A stretch of DNA of 13,107 nt from Collinsella sp. (GTDB taxonomy: Bacteria; Actinomycetota; Coriobacteriia; Coriobacteriales; Coriobacteriaceae): contig JAUMNV010000068.1 in assembly GCA_031295725.1 (NCBI GenBank), positions 1 through 13,107 of the forward strand, read 5' to 3'. Of the stretch, positions 6,054 through 13,021 are shown piece after piece (within the stretch, counting starts at the first letter, position 1; every line of letters starts with the position of its first letter). The notes below the pieces were generated by a model. That model did no database searches. It was not told the origin of the DNA and saw only the letters and a list, made by a program, of their open reading frames with translations. Both the position numbers and the translations under genes were made by a program.

Positions 6054-7835
6054 ATGCTGCTTACGCAAACGACAACGCCCGAGGACGTCAAGGCTCTTAA
6101 TCGTGCCGAGCTCCCGCAGCTCTGCGACGAGATTCGCCACGCCATCCTCGAAAGCTCCGCCGCTGTCGGCGGACACGTTGCCCCCAACCTGGGCGTCGTT
6201 GAGCTTACGGTTGCGCTCCATCGCGTGTTTAACTCCCCTATCGACAAGATAGTCTTTGACGTTTCGCACCAGACCTACGCCCACAAGGCGCTGACTGGGC
6301 GCGCGTACACTTATATCGATTCGAAGCGCTTTGGCGAGGCCTCTGGCTTTGCCAATCCCGACGAGTCCGAACACGACCTGTTCGCCATGGGCCATACCTC
6401 CACGTCGGTGAGCCTGGGCTGCGGCCTTGCCCACGCGCGCGACCTGGCGGGAGACACGTATAACGTCATCACCATCATTGGCGACGGCTCGCTTTCGGGT
6501 GGCCTGGCGTTTGAGGGCTTCAACAATGCCGCCGAACTCGATAGCAACCTGATCATCATCGTCAACGATAACGACCAGTCCATCGCCGAGAACCATGGCG
6601 GCCTGTATCGCAATCTGGCCGAGCTGCGCGCCAGCAACGGTACCTGTGAGCGCAACGTTTTCCGCGCGATGGGGCTCGACTACCGCTATCTGGACGCCGG
6701 TAACGATGTATTGGCCCTCGTCGACGCGCTGCAGGAACTGCGCAATATCGACCACCCCATCGTGCTCCACGTCTCGACCGCCAAGGGCAAGGGCTTTGAG
6801 CCGGCCCAAAACGACCCCGAGCGCTGGCATCACGTAGGCCCCTTTGACATGGCGACCGGCCGCAAGCTCTGCCCGGGCCATCCGAGCGAGCCCGCACCGC
6901 GCACCTATGCCGATATTACGGGCGAGGCGCTCAGCGCCGCCATCGAGCGCGATCCGCAGGTCGTGGGCATCACGGCCGCCACGCCCTACATCATGGGCTT
7001 TACACCCGAGCTTCGCGCTGCGGCAGGTAAGCAGTTTGTCGACGTGGGCATTGCCGAGGAGCACGCCGTAACTTTTGCCACCGCGCTTGCGCGCTCGGGC
7101 GCCAAGCCAGTCTTTGGTGTGTACGGCACGTTTTTGCAGCGCGCCTACGACGAGCTGTGGCACGACCTGTGCCTCAACGATGCCCCCGCAACCATCTTGG
7201 TGTTTGGCGCATCGATCTTTGGCACCACATCCGAGACGCACCTCTCGTTCTTCGATATTTCCATGCTGGGCGCTCTTCCCAACATGCGCTACCTAGCGCC
7301 GGCCTGCATGGAGGAATATCTGTCCATGCTGAGCTGGTCGCTCGACCACCGCGAGCATCCCGTGGCGATCCGCGTACCGGGCATCGGCCTGGTGAGCCGT
7401 CCCGATCTGGCACCCGCTGAAGACACCGAGTACAGTGCCGTTCGCTACAACGTGGTGCGTCAGGGCCGCGACGTGGCCGTGCTCGCGCTCGGCGATTTCT
7501 TTGAGCTGGGCGAGCGCGTGGCAAACCGCTTGGCCGCCGAGTACGGCATCGAGACCACGCTCGTCAACCCACGCTTTGCAACCGAGCTTGACCGCGAGTT
7601 CCTCGACAGCCTTGCCGCCGAGCATCGCGTCGTCGTCACCCTCGAGGACGGCATCTTGGACGGCGGCTGGGGCGAGCGCGTGGCATGTTATCTGGCATGC
7701 ACGCAGTTGCGCACGCGCACCTTCGGCATCGCCAAGGGCTTCCCCGACCGCTACGACCCCAACGAACTGCTCGCGCAGAACGGCATGACGGTCGAGAACA
7801 TGGCCGCCGAAGCCGTAAGGCTACTCAACGAGTAA
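6054..7835 (+). CDS. Divergent 1-deoxy-D-xylulose-5-phosphate synthase-like transketolase
   Basis: A 593-residue cytosolic thiamine-diphosphate enzyme resembling DXS, which joins pyruvate and glyceraldehyde 3-phosphate at the start of the MEP isoprenoid route. Seen: GGHVAPNLGVVEL with His41, SHQTYAHK (71-78), the ThDP/Mg motif GDGS (143-146) through NDND (171-174), a transketolase central domain with catalytic Glu336 in GIAEEHA, Tyr357 and Arg363 in VYGTFLQRAYDE, and a C-terminal domain from about residue 450. It is shorter than typical DXS (about 620). The phosphate-binding and donor loop is changed: DRAG becomes FGAS (Arg420 to Gly385) and ADGQTHQG becomes TTSETHLS (Asp427 to Thr392). The activity is therefore uncertain, and a second, canonical dxs may exist elsewhere. 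The start ATG has only a distant GGAG. It is monocistronic, ending in a strong terminator. Confidence 0.82.
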   Translation: MLLTQTTTPEDVKALNRAELPQLCDEIRHAILESSAAVGGHVAPNLGVVELTVALHRVFNSPIDKIVFDVSHQTYAHKALTGRAYTYIDSKRFGEASGFANPDESEHDLFAMGHTSTSVSLGCGLAHARDLAGDTYNVITIIGDGSLSGGLAFEGFNNAAELDSNLIIIVNDNDQSIAENHGGLYRNLAELRASNGTCERNVFRAMGLDYRYLDAGNDVLALVDALQELRNIDHPIVLHVSTAKGKGFEPAQNDPERWHHVGPFDMATGRKLCPGHPSEPAPRTYADITGEALSAAIERDPQVVGITAATPYIMGFTPELRAAAGKQFVDVGIAEEHAVTFATALARSGAKPVFGVYGTFLQRAYDELWHDLCLNDAPATILVFGASIFGTTSETHLSFFDISMLGALPNMRYLAPACMEEYLSMLSWSLDHREHPVAIRVPGIGLVSRPDLAPAEDTEYSAVRYNVVRQGRDVAVLALGDFFELGERVANRLAAEYGIETTLVNPRFATELDREFLDSLAAEHRVVVTLEDGILDGGWGERVACYLACTQLRTRTFGIAKGFPDRYDPNELLAQNGMTVENMAAEAVRLLNE

Positions 7836-7836
7836 G

Positions 7837-7877
7837 AAAACCTCCGCAAGGGAAGCGCCCCTGCGGAGGTTTTTGTT
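7837..7877 (+). terminator. Intrinsic terminator of the DXS-like gene
   Basis: CCTCCGCA (7841-7848) pairs with TGCGGAGG (7862-7869), with three more G-C pairs toward the loop (7850-7852 with 7858-7860). A run of T follows (TTTTTG from 7870), and matching A residues precede the stem. It begins 1 nt after the stop codon. A textbook rho-independent terminator. Confidence 0.9.
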
Positions 7878-7889
7878 TTCACAGCTCAA

Positions 7890-8031
7890 TTATCTCAATC
7901 TGTAACATCTAGGGCCCGAATTCCCGTCTAACTGTTACAGATCTAGATAAGACGTCTTAGTCCCAGACCTTTGTCTCAATCTGTAACAGATAGAGACCTT
8001 TTGGCCCTCCAGATGTTACAGATTGAGATAA
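7890..8031. repeat. Four alternating copies of a ~20-bp repeat, as two 61-bp inverted pairs
   Basis: Copies sharing the core ATCTGTAACA lie at 7890-7910 (+), 7931-7950 (-), 7971-7990 (+) and 8011-8031 (-). The outermost two are exact 21-bp inverted copies. The same-strand copies are each 81 bp apart, so this is a twofold duplication of an inverted pair (7890-7950 and 7971-8031). Each pair could form a hairpin with an approximately 18-bp stem. The third copy is itself a dyad over 7973-7997. It lies in the 377-bp gene-free stretch 7836-8212, between a terminator and the importer promoter. It may be an extragenic repeat family, the remnant of a small non-autonomous element, or clustered operators. 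No target-site duplication is evident. Confidence 0.75.
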
Positions 8032-8139
8032 AACAGTAAGGCATACCACTGCATCGGCCAGAACCACCACGAAGGTGCCTGTCCCTTTTTGGTAGGTAGA
8101 ATAACCCATAAGGTAAGTATGTTTCTGAGTTATTTCGTG

Positions 8140-8169
8140 TTGACCCATTTGAGCGCGATGGGGTATAAC
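8140..8169 (+). promoter_or_regulatory. Sigma-70-type promoter of the amino-acid importer operon
   Basis: TTGACC (8140-8145) and TATAAC (8164-8169) are 18 nt apart, about 44 nt before the binding-protein start codon, leaving a leader of roughly 35 nt. The upstream 40 bp is A/T-rich (8097-8137). This is the clearest promoter in the window. Confidence 0.65.
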
Positions 8170-8212
8170 TCTACTCAACCGCTAGGGATTTTATTGAGAA
8201 AGGTGTTCTACC

Positions 8213-9208
8213 ATGAGCAAGAACCTCTCCCAGCAGGTCGTTCTCGACCGCCGCGGCTTTGTCGCCGCCACCTTCGCAACCGTCGCCGGCCTTGGTCTTG
8301 CCGGCTGCTCCGACACCAGCGCCGAGGCCGACAAGGGTTCCGCCGCCGGCTCTTCCAAGAGCTCCAATGATACCGAAGCTTCCACCACGCTCGACGCCAA
8401 GGCATTCGACAAGCTCGTCGACAACGGCCCCAAGGCCGATGACGATGCCATCGCCGCCAGCACCTGGGCCACGGCCGTCAAGGACGCCGGCGTCTTTAAG
8501 ATCGGTGGCGTTCAGACTTCCACACTCTTCTCCCTCCTCAACGAGAAAGACGGCCAGACCCGCGGCTTCGATGCCGGCATCGCGCAGCTTCTGTCCAACT
8601 ACATCTTGGGCGAGAACAAGGTCGAGATCACCCAGGTGACCTCGGACACGCGCGAGTCCGTCCTGCAGAACGGCCAGGTCGACGCTGTCTTTGCCACCTA
8701 CACCATCACTGACGAGCGCAAGAAGCTCGTCTCCTTTGCCGGCCCCTACTACTACACCCAGCAGGCCATCCTGGTGCTCGCTGACAACGATGACATCAAG
8801 AGCGTCGACGACCTGGCCGACAAGAACGTTGCCGTCCAGTCCGGCTCCAACGGCCCCGCCATCCTGGAGGAGTTCGCCCCCAAGGCCAGCCAGCAGGAGT
8901 TCAAGACCGACGAGGAGGCCCGTCAAGCACTCCAGCAGGGCCGCGTTGACGCCTACGTCATCGATAACAACATGCAGCAGAGCGCCCTGGTCCGCGAGCC
9001 CGGTAAGTACAAGATCGCCGGCAAGCCCTTCGGCAGCAAGGAGCCCTATGGCATCGGCCTGCCGCTCGATTCCGACGGCGTCGCCTTTGTCAACGACTTC
9101 CTTAAGAAGATCGAGGACGACGGCACCTGGACCGAGCTGTGGCAGATCTGCATCGGCGACCGCACGGGCGACACCAACGTTCCCGAGCTGCCCGAGGTCG
9201 GTGCCTAA
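8213..9208 (+). CDS. Polar amino-acid (glutamate-type) ABC transporter substrate-binding lipoprotein
   Basis: A 331-residue extracytoplasmic binding protein of the type-3 (PBP2) family, closest by general look to GluB-like glutamate binders. Seen: a lipoprotein signal peptide with lipobox LAGC (Cys32 becomes the lipidated N terminus) preceded by a twin-arginine stretch DRRGFVAA (12-19), so Tat export is possible. A Ser/Ala/Asp-rich linker covers about 33-60. The binding fold follows, with GFDAGIAQLL, VDAVFATYTITDERK, FAGPYYYTQQAILV and the second-lobe VDAYVIDN. The ATG at 8213 follows GAAAGGTG at good distance. It is first in an operon with two permeases and an ATPase; a hairpin after the stop codon probably lets it be made in excess. 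The ligand call (glutamate, or glutamine/aspartate) is inference. Confidence 0.9.
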   Translation: MSKNLSQQVVLDRRGFVAATFATVAGLGLAGCSDTSAEADKGSAAGSSKSSNDTEASTTLDAKAFDKLVDNGPKADDDAIAASTWATAVKDAGVFKIGGVQTSTLFSLLNEKDGQTRGFDAGIAQLLSNYILGENKVEITQVTSDTRESVLQNGQVDAVFATYTITDERKKLVSFAGPYYYTQQAILVLADNDDIKSVDDLADKNVAVQSGSNGPAILEEFAPKASQQEFKTDEEARQALQQGRVDAYVIDNNMQQSALVREPGKYKIAGKPFGSKEPYGIGLPLDSDGVAFVNDFLKKIEDDGTWTELWQICIGDRTGDTNVPELPEVGA

Positions 9209-9297
9209 GCTCGCAAGCATGGCATCAGCCGCTGCGAAACCATATGGAAACGCACGATGCGCTTTATTGCGGTAAACTGTTTCCTCACAGAGTTGCC

Positions 9298-9330
9298 GGG
9301 GCTTCCGTACACACGGAAGCCCCTTTCCTT
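9298..9330 (+). terminator. Intra-operon hairpin (partial terminator) after the binding-protein gene
   Basis: GGGGCTTCCG (9298-9307) pairs perfectly with CGGAAGCCCC (9314-9323) around a 6-nt loop and is followed by TTTCCTT, an interrupted U-tract. It lies between the binding-protein stop (9208) and the first permease start (9348), with the permease binding site just downstream. It probably acts as a leaky terminator or 3'-end stabiliser that sets protein ratios. Confidence 0.75.
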
Positions 9331-9347
9331 ATCGGCGGGAGGTCCGC

Positions 9348-10007
9348 ATGAGTCTCTCCGAACTCTGGTCGCTCTATGGCCAGAACTATATCGACGCGCT
9401 GCTAGCAACCTGGGGTATGACGCTTGAGTCGTTTGCCATCGCCATGGTGCTGGCCGTCGCCGTCACCGTGATGCGCGTGTCGCCGCTCAAGCCGCTGCGC
9501 GTCTTTGGCGACCTGTATGTCCAGGTCTTCCGTAATATCCCCGGCATCGCGCTGCTCATCATCGTCGTCTATGCGCTGCCGCCGCTCAAGGTCGTTCTGC
9601 CCTACCGCACCTGCGTTATCGTCGCCACGGTCCTTTTGGGCTCGGCCTTTGGCTCCGAGAACTTTATGAGCGGCATCAACACCGTCGGCGTCGGCCAGGT
9701 GGAAGCCGCACGTTCACTCGGCATGAGCTTCAATCGCATCCTCGCCAAGATTGTGATTCCGCAGGCACTGCGCTCGAGCGTGCTGCCCACGACCAACCTC
9801 TTTATCGCCGTCATGCTCACCACCGCGCTCGGCAGTCAGGTGCCGCTGCAACCGCAGGAGCTCACCGGCGTGGTGAGCTATATCAACACGCGCTCGCTCG
9901 GCGGCGTCGCCGCGTTCTTTATCTCGGCGCTCGGCTACCTGGGCACGGCCTTTGTGGTGAGCCACATTGGCAACTATATCGATAAGAAGGTGAGGATCCT
10001 CCGATGA
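9348..10007 (+). CDS. Polar amino-acid ABC transporter permease (GluC-like)
   Basis: A 219-residue inner-membrane permease of the His/Glu/Gln/Arg type (HEQRo family) with about five transmembrane helices. Seen: hydrophobic segments at about 26-43, 64-84, 88-105, 145-165 and 185-208. The cytoplasmic EAA loop spans about 112-141 with GVGQVEAARSLGMS and KIVIPQAL, which docks on the ATPase. TWGMTLESFAIAM near the N terminus is typical of the family. The ATG at 9348 is preceded by GGGAGG at good spacing. It overlaps the next permease gene by 4 nt (ATGA), so the two are co-translated and surely form a heterodimer. Substrate choice is set mainly by the upstream binding protein. Confidence 0.92.
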   Translation: MSLSELWSLYGQNYIDALLATWGMTLESFAIAMVLAVAVTVMRVSPLKPLRVFGDLYVQVFRNIPGIALLIIVVYALPPLKVVLPYRTCVIVATVLLGSAFGSENFMSGINTVGVGQVEAARSLGMSFNRILAKIVIPQALRSSVLPTTNLFIAVMLTTALGSQVPLQPQELTGVVSYINTRSLGGVAAFFISALGYLGTAFVVSHIGNYIDKKVRILR

Positions 10008-10837
10008 GCAAGCATTTCTCCCCTGCGCTTACCATACGTGATGCGCTCTACGAGGCTCCCGGCCCCAAGATGCGCGCCAAGATTCGCATCGGCACCGCCA
10101 TCTCATTGGTTGCCGTGGCGGCGCTCATCGCCTTGCTACTGCAGCGCTTTTATGTGACCGGCCAGCTTTCGGTCCACTATTGGTATTTCTTTACGCACCT
10201 CACCACCTGGAAGTTCCTGCTTGCCGGCTTTGAGGGTACCGTTAAAGTCGCACTCACCGCTGGCGCCATCGCGCTGGTGCTGGGCTTAGCCCTCATGCTC
10301 GGCCGCACGAGCGACATTAAGCCGCTGCAGCTGGTCTGCCGCGTACTCACCGATTTCTTCCGCGGCGTACCGAGCCTGCTGTTCATCTACTTCTTCTTTT
10401 TGGTGCTGCCCCAGTACAAGATTGCGCTGCCGTCGTTTTGGATGCTCACACTTCCCGTCGCGCTCGCTGCCGCCGGCGTACTCGCCGAGATTTTCCGTGC
10501 CGGCGTCAACGCCGTGCCGCGCGGCCAGGTCGAAGCCGCCCAGGCACTCGGTCTCTCCAAGGCCAAAATCACCTTTAAAATCGTGTTGCCGCAGGCTATT
10601 CGGTTTATCATTCCGTCGTTGATTTCGCAGCTCGTGGTCGTAGTCAAAGACACCACCGTCGCCTACGTGGTGAGCTACCCTGACCTCATGCAAAATGCCC
10701 GCGTGCTCATTACCAACTACGACGCCCTCGTGTCGGTCTACCTGGTTATCGCGGTCATCTACATCCTCATCAACGTCGCGATCAACAAGGCCGCTGTCTA
10801 CGTTTCGCACAAGACCGGTGCGACCATCATCCGCTAA
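10004..10837 (+). CDS. Polar amino-acid ABC transporter permease (GluD-like)
   Basis: A 277-residue inner-membrane permease, partner of the preceding one. It is longer at the N terminus, with a charged cytosolic segment (1-28), a first helix at about 29-46 and a soluble stretch before the permease core, as in the corynebacterial GluD type. The core carries FRGVPSLLFIYFFFLVLP (119-136), helices at about 145-165, 205-222 and 240-262, and the EAA loop VPRGQVEAAQALGLSKAKIT with FKIVLPQA (171-198). Its start ATG lies within the stop region of the upstream gene (4-nt overlap) and is preceded by GGTGAGGATCCTCCG as ribosome site. A 36-bp gap leads to the ATPase gene, so all four importer genes form one operon. 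Confidence 0.92.
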   Translation: MSKHFSPALTIRDALYEAPGPKMRAKIRIGTAISLVAVAALIALLLQRFYVTGQLSVHYWYFFTHLTTWKFLLAGFEGTVKVALTAGAIALVLGLALMLGRTSDIKPLQLVCRVLTDFFRGVPSLLFIYFFFLVLPQYKIALPSFWMLTLPVALAAAGVLAEIFRAGVNAVPRGQVEAAQALGLSKAKITFKIVLPQAIRFIIPSLISQLVVVVKDTTVAYVVSYPDLMQNARVLITNYDALVSVYLVIAVIYILINVAINKAAVYVSHKTGATIIR

Positions 10838-10873
10838 CGCTTTACCATTTCGAATCATAAGGAGCCGACCACC

Positions 10874-11638
10874 ATGGCACAGAGCACCTCTTCAACCGGC
10901 AATCAGCCGCTGATCGAGCTCAGACACGTCGATAAGCACTATGGCGATCTACATGTCCTCAACGACATCAATCTCTCGGTCGACCGCGGCGAGGTCGTCG
11001 TCGTGATCGGGCCCTCGGGCTCGGGCAAGTCGACCATGTGCCGCACCATCAACCGCTTGGAGACCATCGACTCGGGCGAGATCCTCATCGAAGGTCAGCC
11101 GCTTCCGCAGGAAGGCAAAGACCTTGCCCGCATGCGCGCCGAGCTGGGCATGGTATTTCAACAGTTCAACCTGTTTGCACATATGACGGTGCTGCAGAAC
11201 GTCATGCTGGGGCCGGTCGATGTGCTGGGCGTGTCCAAGGAGGAGGCTCGTGAGCGCGCCATGGACCTGCTGAGCCGCGTGGGCGTGGCCGATCAGGCCG
11301 ATAAGGTACCCGCACAGCTCTCAGGCGGCCAGCAGCAGCGCGTAGCCATCGCTCGCTCGCTTGCCATGCAGCCCAAGGCCATGCTCTTCGACGAGCCCAC
11401 GAGCGCCCTCGATCCCGAAATGATCAACGAGGTGCTCGAGGTCATGGTCCGTCTGGCCCAGCAGGGCATGACGATGATCGTCATCACGCACGAGATGAAC
11501 TTCGCCCGCCGCGTGGCCGACCGCGTCGTGTTTATGGCCGACGGCCAGATCGTGGAAACCGGCACGCCTGACGAGTTCTTCGACCGCCCCCAAACCAAGC
11601 GCGCCCAGGACTTCCTCAACTCCATCAAGGGTCACTAA
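10874..11638 (+). CDS. Polar amino-acid ABC transporter ATP-binding protein (GluA/GlnQ-like)
   Basis: A 254-residue cytosolic ATPase that powers the importer. All motifs are intact: Walker A GPSGSGKST (46-54), Q-loop Gln96 in MVFQQFNLF, signature LSGGQQQR (149-156), Walker B MLFDEP (170-175) with D-loop SALD, and H-loop His206 in VITHEM. FNLFAHMTVLQNVMLGP and FFDRPQTKRAQDFL are characteristic of the polar amino-acid subfamily. There is a short extra N terminus (about 12 residues, Ser/Thr-rich) before the usual beginning at LIELRHV. The ATG at 10874 has a strong AAGGAG site. It is last of the four importer genes; a weak bulged hairpin follows at 11649-11684, so transcription may continue into the hydrolase gene. 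Confidence 0.96.
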   Translation: MAQSTSSTGNQPLIELRHVDKHYGDLHVLNDINLSVDRGEVVVVIGPSGSGKSTMCRTINRLETIDSGEILIEGQPLPQEGKDLARMRAELGMVFQQFNLFAHMTVLQNVMLGPVDVLGVSKEEARERAMDLLSRVGVADQADKVPAQLSGGQQQRVAIARSLAMQPKAMLFDEPTSALDPEMINEVLEVMVRLAQQGMTMIVITHEMNFARRVADRVVFMADGQIVETGTPDEFFDRPQTKRAQDFLNSIKGH

Positions 11639-11648
11639 CCCAATTGCC

Positions 11649-11684
11649 ACGCGGGCAAATTCATCAGTAACGTTTGCCCCGCGT
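11649..11684 (+). terminator. Bulged hairpin after the ATPase gene, weak terminator candidate
   Basis: ACGCGGGCAAA (11649-11659) pairs with TTTGCCCCGCGT (11673-11684) with a single bulged C. It lies 10 nt after the ATPase stop codon. No U-tract follows (CACCCCTG), so it would not terminate well by itself; it may only protect the 3' end or partly separate the importer from the hydrolase gene. Confidence 0.4.
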
Positions 11685-11725
11685 CACCCCTGTGCCATGT
11701 CCACCCGGATTCGAAAGCCGCAACC

Positions 11726-12535
11726 ATGATCGGAACCCGCACTTCATCGTCCTACACCCCGCATGTCGACGTCGCCCCCGCCGACCGTCCGCTCATCCTC
11801 GTCGCGCCGCGCTGGGAAGAGGCAGAGCCGTTTTTAACCGAGATGCTCTCCCCCAACGAGGAAATCGCAAGTGTCTTTGTCGATGCCATCCTTGCCGCTG
11901 GCGGCCTGCCGCTGCAGATGTCCATCACCGAGGACATTGAGGTCATCCGTCATTACGTTGATATCGCCGACGGCATCGCCATCCCCGGCGGCCCCGACGT
12001 CAATCCCAAACGTTGGGGCGATGATCGACCCTACGATCCCACCCTCTGCTGCGAGATTCGCGATAGCTTTGAGTTTAAGCTGGTCGGCGAGGTGCTCCGT
12101 GCCAAAAAGCCGCTCTTTACCACCTGCCGCGGCACGCAGTTGCTCAATGTCGCCACCGGCGGCACCCTGTGCATGGACGTGCCGAGCCTGGGCGCTCGCG
12201 AGGGCCGCACGCAGTGGCGCCACACCCACGTGCTCAACGACCCTGTGCATCCCGTCGAGGTCGTGCCGGGCTCGCTGCTGGAGCGCGCGGTTGGCGGGCA
12301 CAGGCTGATCCAGACCAACTCCGCACATCACTGCTGCGTCGATCGTCTGGGTAAAAGCACGCGCTTGGTCGCCAAGGCAACCGACGGCGTTCCCGAGTGT
12401 ATTGAGGTCGAAGGCCAGCCTTTCTGCCTGGGCGTGCAATGGCACCCTGAGTACACGTGGAAGACGCTCGAGACCGACTTTAACTTGTGGAAGTCGTTTG
12501 TCGAGGCAGCGGCAAAGGTCAAGCAGGCCCGTTAG
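11726..12535 (+). CDS. Gamma-glutamyl-gamma-aminobutyrate hydrolase family protein (PuuD-like, peptidase C26)
   Basis: A 269-residue cytosolic class I glutamine-amidotransferase-fold hydrolase. PuuD-type enzymes split gamma-glutamyl amides such as gamma-glutamyl-GABA, releasing glutamate. Seen: IPGGPDVNPKRW (86-97), the nucleophile elbow with Cys134 in TTCRGTQLLNVATGGTL, the conserved NSAHH (198-202), and His240 and Glu242 in GVQWHPEY completing the triad. The position that is often Gln after the His pair is Cys203. The N-terminal 20 residues are an unconserved Ser/Thr/Pro-rich stretch; the binding site upstream of ATG 11726 is weak (GAAAG), so the exact start is less sure. It is 87 nt downstream of the glutamate-type importer, which would fit salvage of gamma-glutamyl compounds taken up or made in the cell. 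The link is inference. Confidence 0.88.
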   Translation: MIGTRTSSSYTPHVDVAPADRPLILVAPRWEEAEPFLTEMLSPNEEIASVFVDAILAAGGLPLQMSITEDIEVIRHYVDIADGIAIPGGPDVNPKRWGDDRPYDPTLCCEIRDSFEFKLVGEVLRAKKPLFTTCRGTQLLNVATGGTLCMDVPSLGAREGRTQWRHTHVLNDPVHPVEVVPGSLLERAVGGHRLIQTNSAHHCCVDRLGKSTRLVAKATDGVPECIEVEGQPFCLGVQWHPEYTWKTLETDFNLWKSFVEAAAKVKQAR

Positions 12536-12554
12536 TTCACGGACAGCACAACAC

Positions 12555-12600
12555 AAAAGGGGCGCCCCGCCGGCCACATGGTCCGACGGGGAGCCCTTTT
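12555..12600. terminator. Bidirectional-type terminator between convergent genes
   Basis: AAAAGGGG (12555-12562) through CCGG forms an imperfect G/C-rich stem with CCGACGGGGAGCCC (12583-12596). It has A-run/T-run ends on both sides (AAAA at 12555-12558, TTTT at 12597-12600). It lies 19 nt after the hydrolase stop codon and 41 nt beyond the end of the convergent Hpt gene, so it can stop transcription from both sides. Confidence 0.75.
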
Positions 12601-12641
12601 ACCTATATGTAGCCGGCACACAGCCCAAGGCTCGCAAGCCC

Positions 12642-12998
12642 TTATTCAGCCGCCTCGCGCAGGGCCGACATCGTCGCCGCATATTGCTGCTGCAGCGCAT
12701 GCATTCCCTCGCGTGCGCCGTCAACGGTATCGGCACCGCGCAGCGCCTCGGTCACCACGACCGCCGGCTCGTACAGATTATCGAATCCCAGGTTCTGGCT
12801 CACGCCTTTGAGCGTGTGCGCTGCCATAAACGCACCTTCGGCGTCTCCTGCCGCCATGGCGGCCTCCAGCTTGTACATGCTCTCGTCATCCAAAAACTTG
12901 AGGGCAAAGCGGCTAAGCATTTCCTCGCCCATCAGCCGAGCGCACGCGTCATCATAATTGGCGCCAATCTTCTCATACGCCTCACGCATGGAAATCAT
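12642..12998 (-). CDS. Stand-alone histidine phosphotransfer (Hpt) domain protein
   Basis: A 118-residue all-helical protein made of a single Hpt domain, the shuttle that passes phosphate between receiver domains in phosphorelays. Seen: the phospho-acceptor His61 in MAAHTLKGVSQNLGF (58-72), where HxxKG is the defining motif, preceded by the helix RFALKFLDDESMYKLEAAM and followed by a second long helix with LQQQYAATMSALREA. There is no receiver, kinase or membrane segment. The ATG at 12996-12998 is preceded by AAAGGAG at 9-nt distance; a second in-frame ATG three codons later is possible. It begins 23 nt past the end of an upstream minus-strand gene that is cut by the window edge, so the two are probably co-transcribed and may share a signalling pathway. 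Confidence 0.88.
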   Translation of the reverse strand: MISMREAYEKIGANYDDACARLMGEEMLSRFALKFLDDESMYKLEAAMAAGDAEGAFMAAHTLKGVSQNLGFDNLYEPAVVVTEALRGADTVDGAREGMHALQQQYAATMSALREAAE

Positions 12999-13021
12999 GG
13001 ATTAAAACTCCTTTGGTCAAA

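Noticed and set aside
5958..7241. A 427-codon minus-strand open frame opposite the DXS-like gene
   Set aside because: Val/Gly/Ala/Arg-rich sequence without a recognisable domain, fully overlapping a gene with thiamine-diphosphate motifs.
7890..8031. CRISPR array
   Set aside because: The repeats alternate in orientation, number only four, are imperfect and have no regular unique spacers or cas genes nearby.
8171..9220. A 349-codon minus-strand open frame opposite the substrate-binding protein
   Set aside because: Leu/Gly/Val/Asp-rich shadow of codon bias; the plus strand has promoter, ribosome site, lipobox and family motifs.
11649..11684. Riboswitch or attenuator before the hydrolase gene
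   Set aside because: Only one bulged stem is present and no alternative pairing or leader peptide was seen; listed only as a weak terminator candidate.
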